From: Nitratireductor arenosus
GTDB taxonomy: Bacteria; Pseudomonadota; Alphaproteobacteria; Rhizobiales; Rhizobiaceae
Assembly (NCBI RefSeq): GCF_009742725.1
Contig: NZ_WPHG01000001.1
Span: 1,152,001-1,216,000 of the forward strand
Direction of reading: 5' to 3'
DNA: 64,000 bases
Position numbers and translations under genes: made by a program. The notes under the pieces are model-generated. The model ran no database searches, was not told where the DNA came from, and was given only the letters and a program-made list of their open reading frames with translations. Each line of letters starts with the position of its first letter. Position 1 is the first letter of the stretch. This document shows, piece by piece, positions 63,521-64,000 of the stretch.

Positions 63521-64000
63521 TCAGCGGGCGAGGGCGTCGAGAATCCGCGCCCAGGAGCGCTGGCCGCCATGGAAGGAGGACATCTCGTATTTCTCGTTGG
63601 GCGAATGCACGCGATCGTCCGGCAGGCCGAAGCCGACCAGCAGCGAGTCCATGCCCAGCATCTTCTGGAAGTCGCCGACGATCGGGATCGAGCCGCCCAT
63701 GGCGATCATCACCGCCTCGTTCGGCCATTCCTCCGACAGCGCGGTCTTGGCCTTTTGCAGAAGCGGCGAATCGTAAGGCAGGTGGATCGCCGGCGAGGAG
63801 CCGTGCTCGGTAAATTCCACCGAACAGTCGGCCGGGATGCGGGCGCGCACGAAATCGCGGAACCCGGCGCGGATCTTGACCGGGTCCTGGCTGTGGACGA
63901 GCCGGAAGGAAACCTTGGCCGAGGCCTCGGCCGCGATCACCGTCTTGAAGCCCTCGCCCTCGTAACCGCCGGAAATCCCGTTGACCTCGGCCGTCGGCCG
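63521..64000 (-). CDS. M20/M25/M40-family metallopeptidase (dipeptidase), 5' end beyond the window
   Basis: The visible 159 C-terminal residues, open to the window edge, read PTAEVNGISGGYEGEGFKTV at the edge, then AKVSFRLVHSQDPVKI in the dimerisation (lid) domain and the second catalytic-domain part with MGGSIPIVGDFQKML, GFGLPDDRVHSPNEKY with the metal-ligand His, and WARILDALAR at the end. This matches bacterial M20-family dipeptidases of about 460 aa that work on dipeptides or related amides. The N-terminal two thirds with the other metal ligands is missing. Adjacent to the RNase D gene on the same strand. Confidence 0.88.
   Translation of the reverse strand, partial: RPTAEVNGISGGYEGEGFKTVIAAEASAKVSFRLVHSQDPVKIRAGFRDFVRARIPADCSVEFTEHGSSPAIHLPYDSPLLQKAKTALSEEWPNEAVMIAMGGSIPIVGDFQKMLGMDSLLVGFGLPDDRVHSPNEKYEMSSFHGGQRSWARILDALAR

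Overview
The window is GC-rich chromosomal DNA of an alphaproteobacterium, most likely order Hyphomicrobiales (Rhizobiales). The placement rests on gene order and family content: an rpsA-cmk-aroA block next to a TIGR02300 acidic protein and tRNA-Ala(GGC); hemW-rdgB-rph divergent from hrcA-grpE; the sulfur operon cysG-DUF2849-cysI-cysH-DUF934; a class II (CP4-like) EPSP synthase; and a zeta-class maleylacetoacetate isomerase. No integrase, transposase, prophage, rRNA or CRISPR array was seen.

Layout. 1-5.0 kb: end of a bifunctional aldolase/short-chain dehydrogenase, then a molybdate operon modA-modB-modC with a short ModE-type regulator; a near-perfect molybdate-box palindrome lies upstream of modA. 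5.1-13.8 kb: small accessory and stress genes (HxlR regulator divergent from maiA, LysM/BON protein, AlkB, class II aldolase, YrhK protein, GST, peroxiredoxin), two broken genes (a kinase remnant and a membrane protein with an in-frame TAG), and an ACP/ketosynthase pair. 13.9-21.4 kb: DUF900 hydrolase, then the minus-strand block aroA-SDR-cmk-rpsA, the TIGR02300 gene and tRNA-Ala. 21.6-33.7 kb: a carbohydrate-catabolic block with KDPGal-type aldolase, two divergent phosphotriesterase-like lactonases or amidohydrolases, a creatininase-family hydrolase, an RpiR regulator, a ribose-type ABC importer with two permeases, and two overlapping FGGY kinases. This is the best candidate for an uncharacterised pathway.

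33.8-36.1 kb: cytochrome P450 and a Tat-exported cyclase-family hydrolase. 36.2-42.6 kb: housekeeping (yraN, rsmI, hemW, rdgB, a VOC protein, rph, hrcA, grpE). 42.8-47 kb: TRIC channel, adenosine kinase, CysZ-like membrane protein, GMC oxidoreductase. 47-51.7 kb: assimilatory sulfate reduction and siroheme operon. 52-60.5 kb: host-attachment-family protein, then a minus-strand block of acyl-CoA ligase, Liv-type ABC importer and alpha/beta hydrolase, divergent from a PAS-LuxR regulator; together these look like uptake and CoA activation of a carboxylic acid. 60.6-64 kb: PBP1A-type transglycosylase/transpeptidase, a short RNase D, and the C-terminal part of an M20-family peptidase that runs off the window.

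The genes fall into tight co-directional groups with many 1-8 bp stop/start overlaps, so most metabolic units are probably polycistronic and translationally coupled. Function assignments are from motifs and family resemblance read by eye. Start sites were chosen by Shine-Dalgarno match and family length. Promoters and operators are pattern-based proposals.
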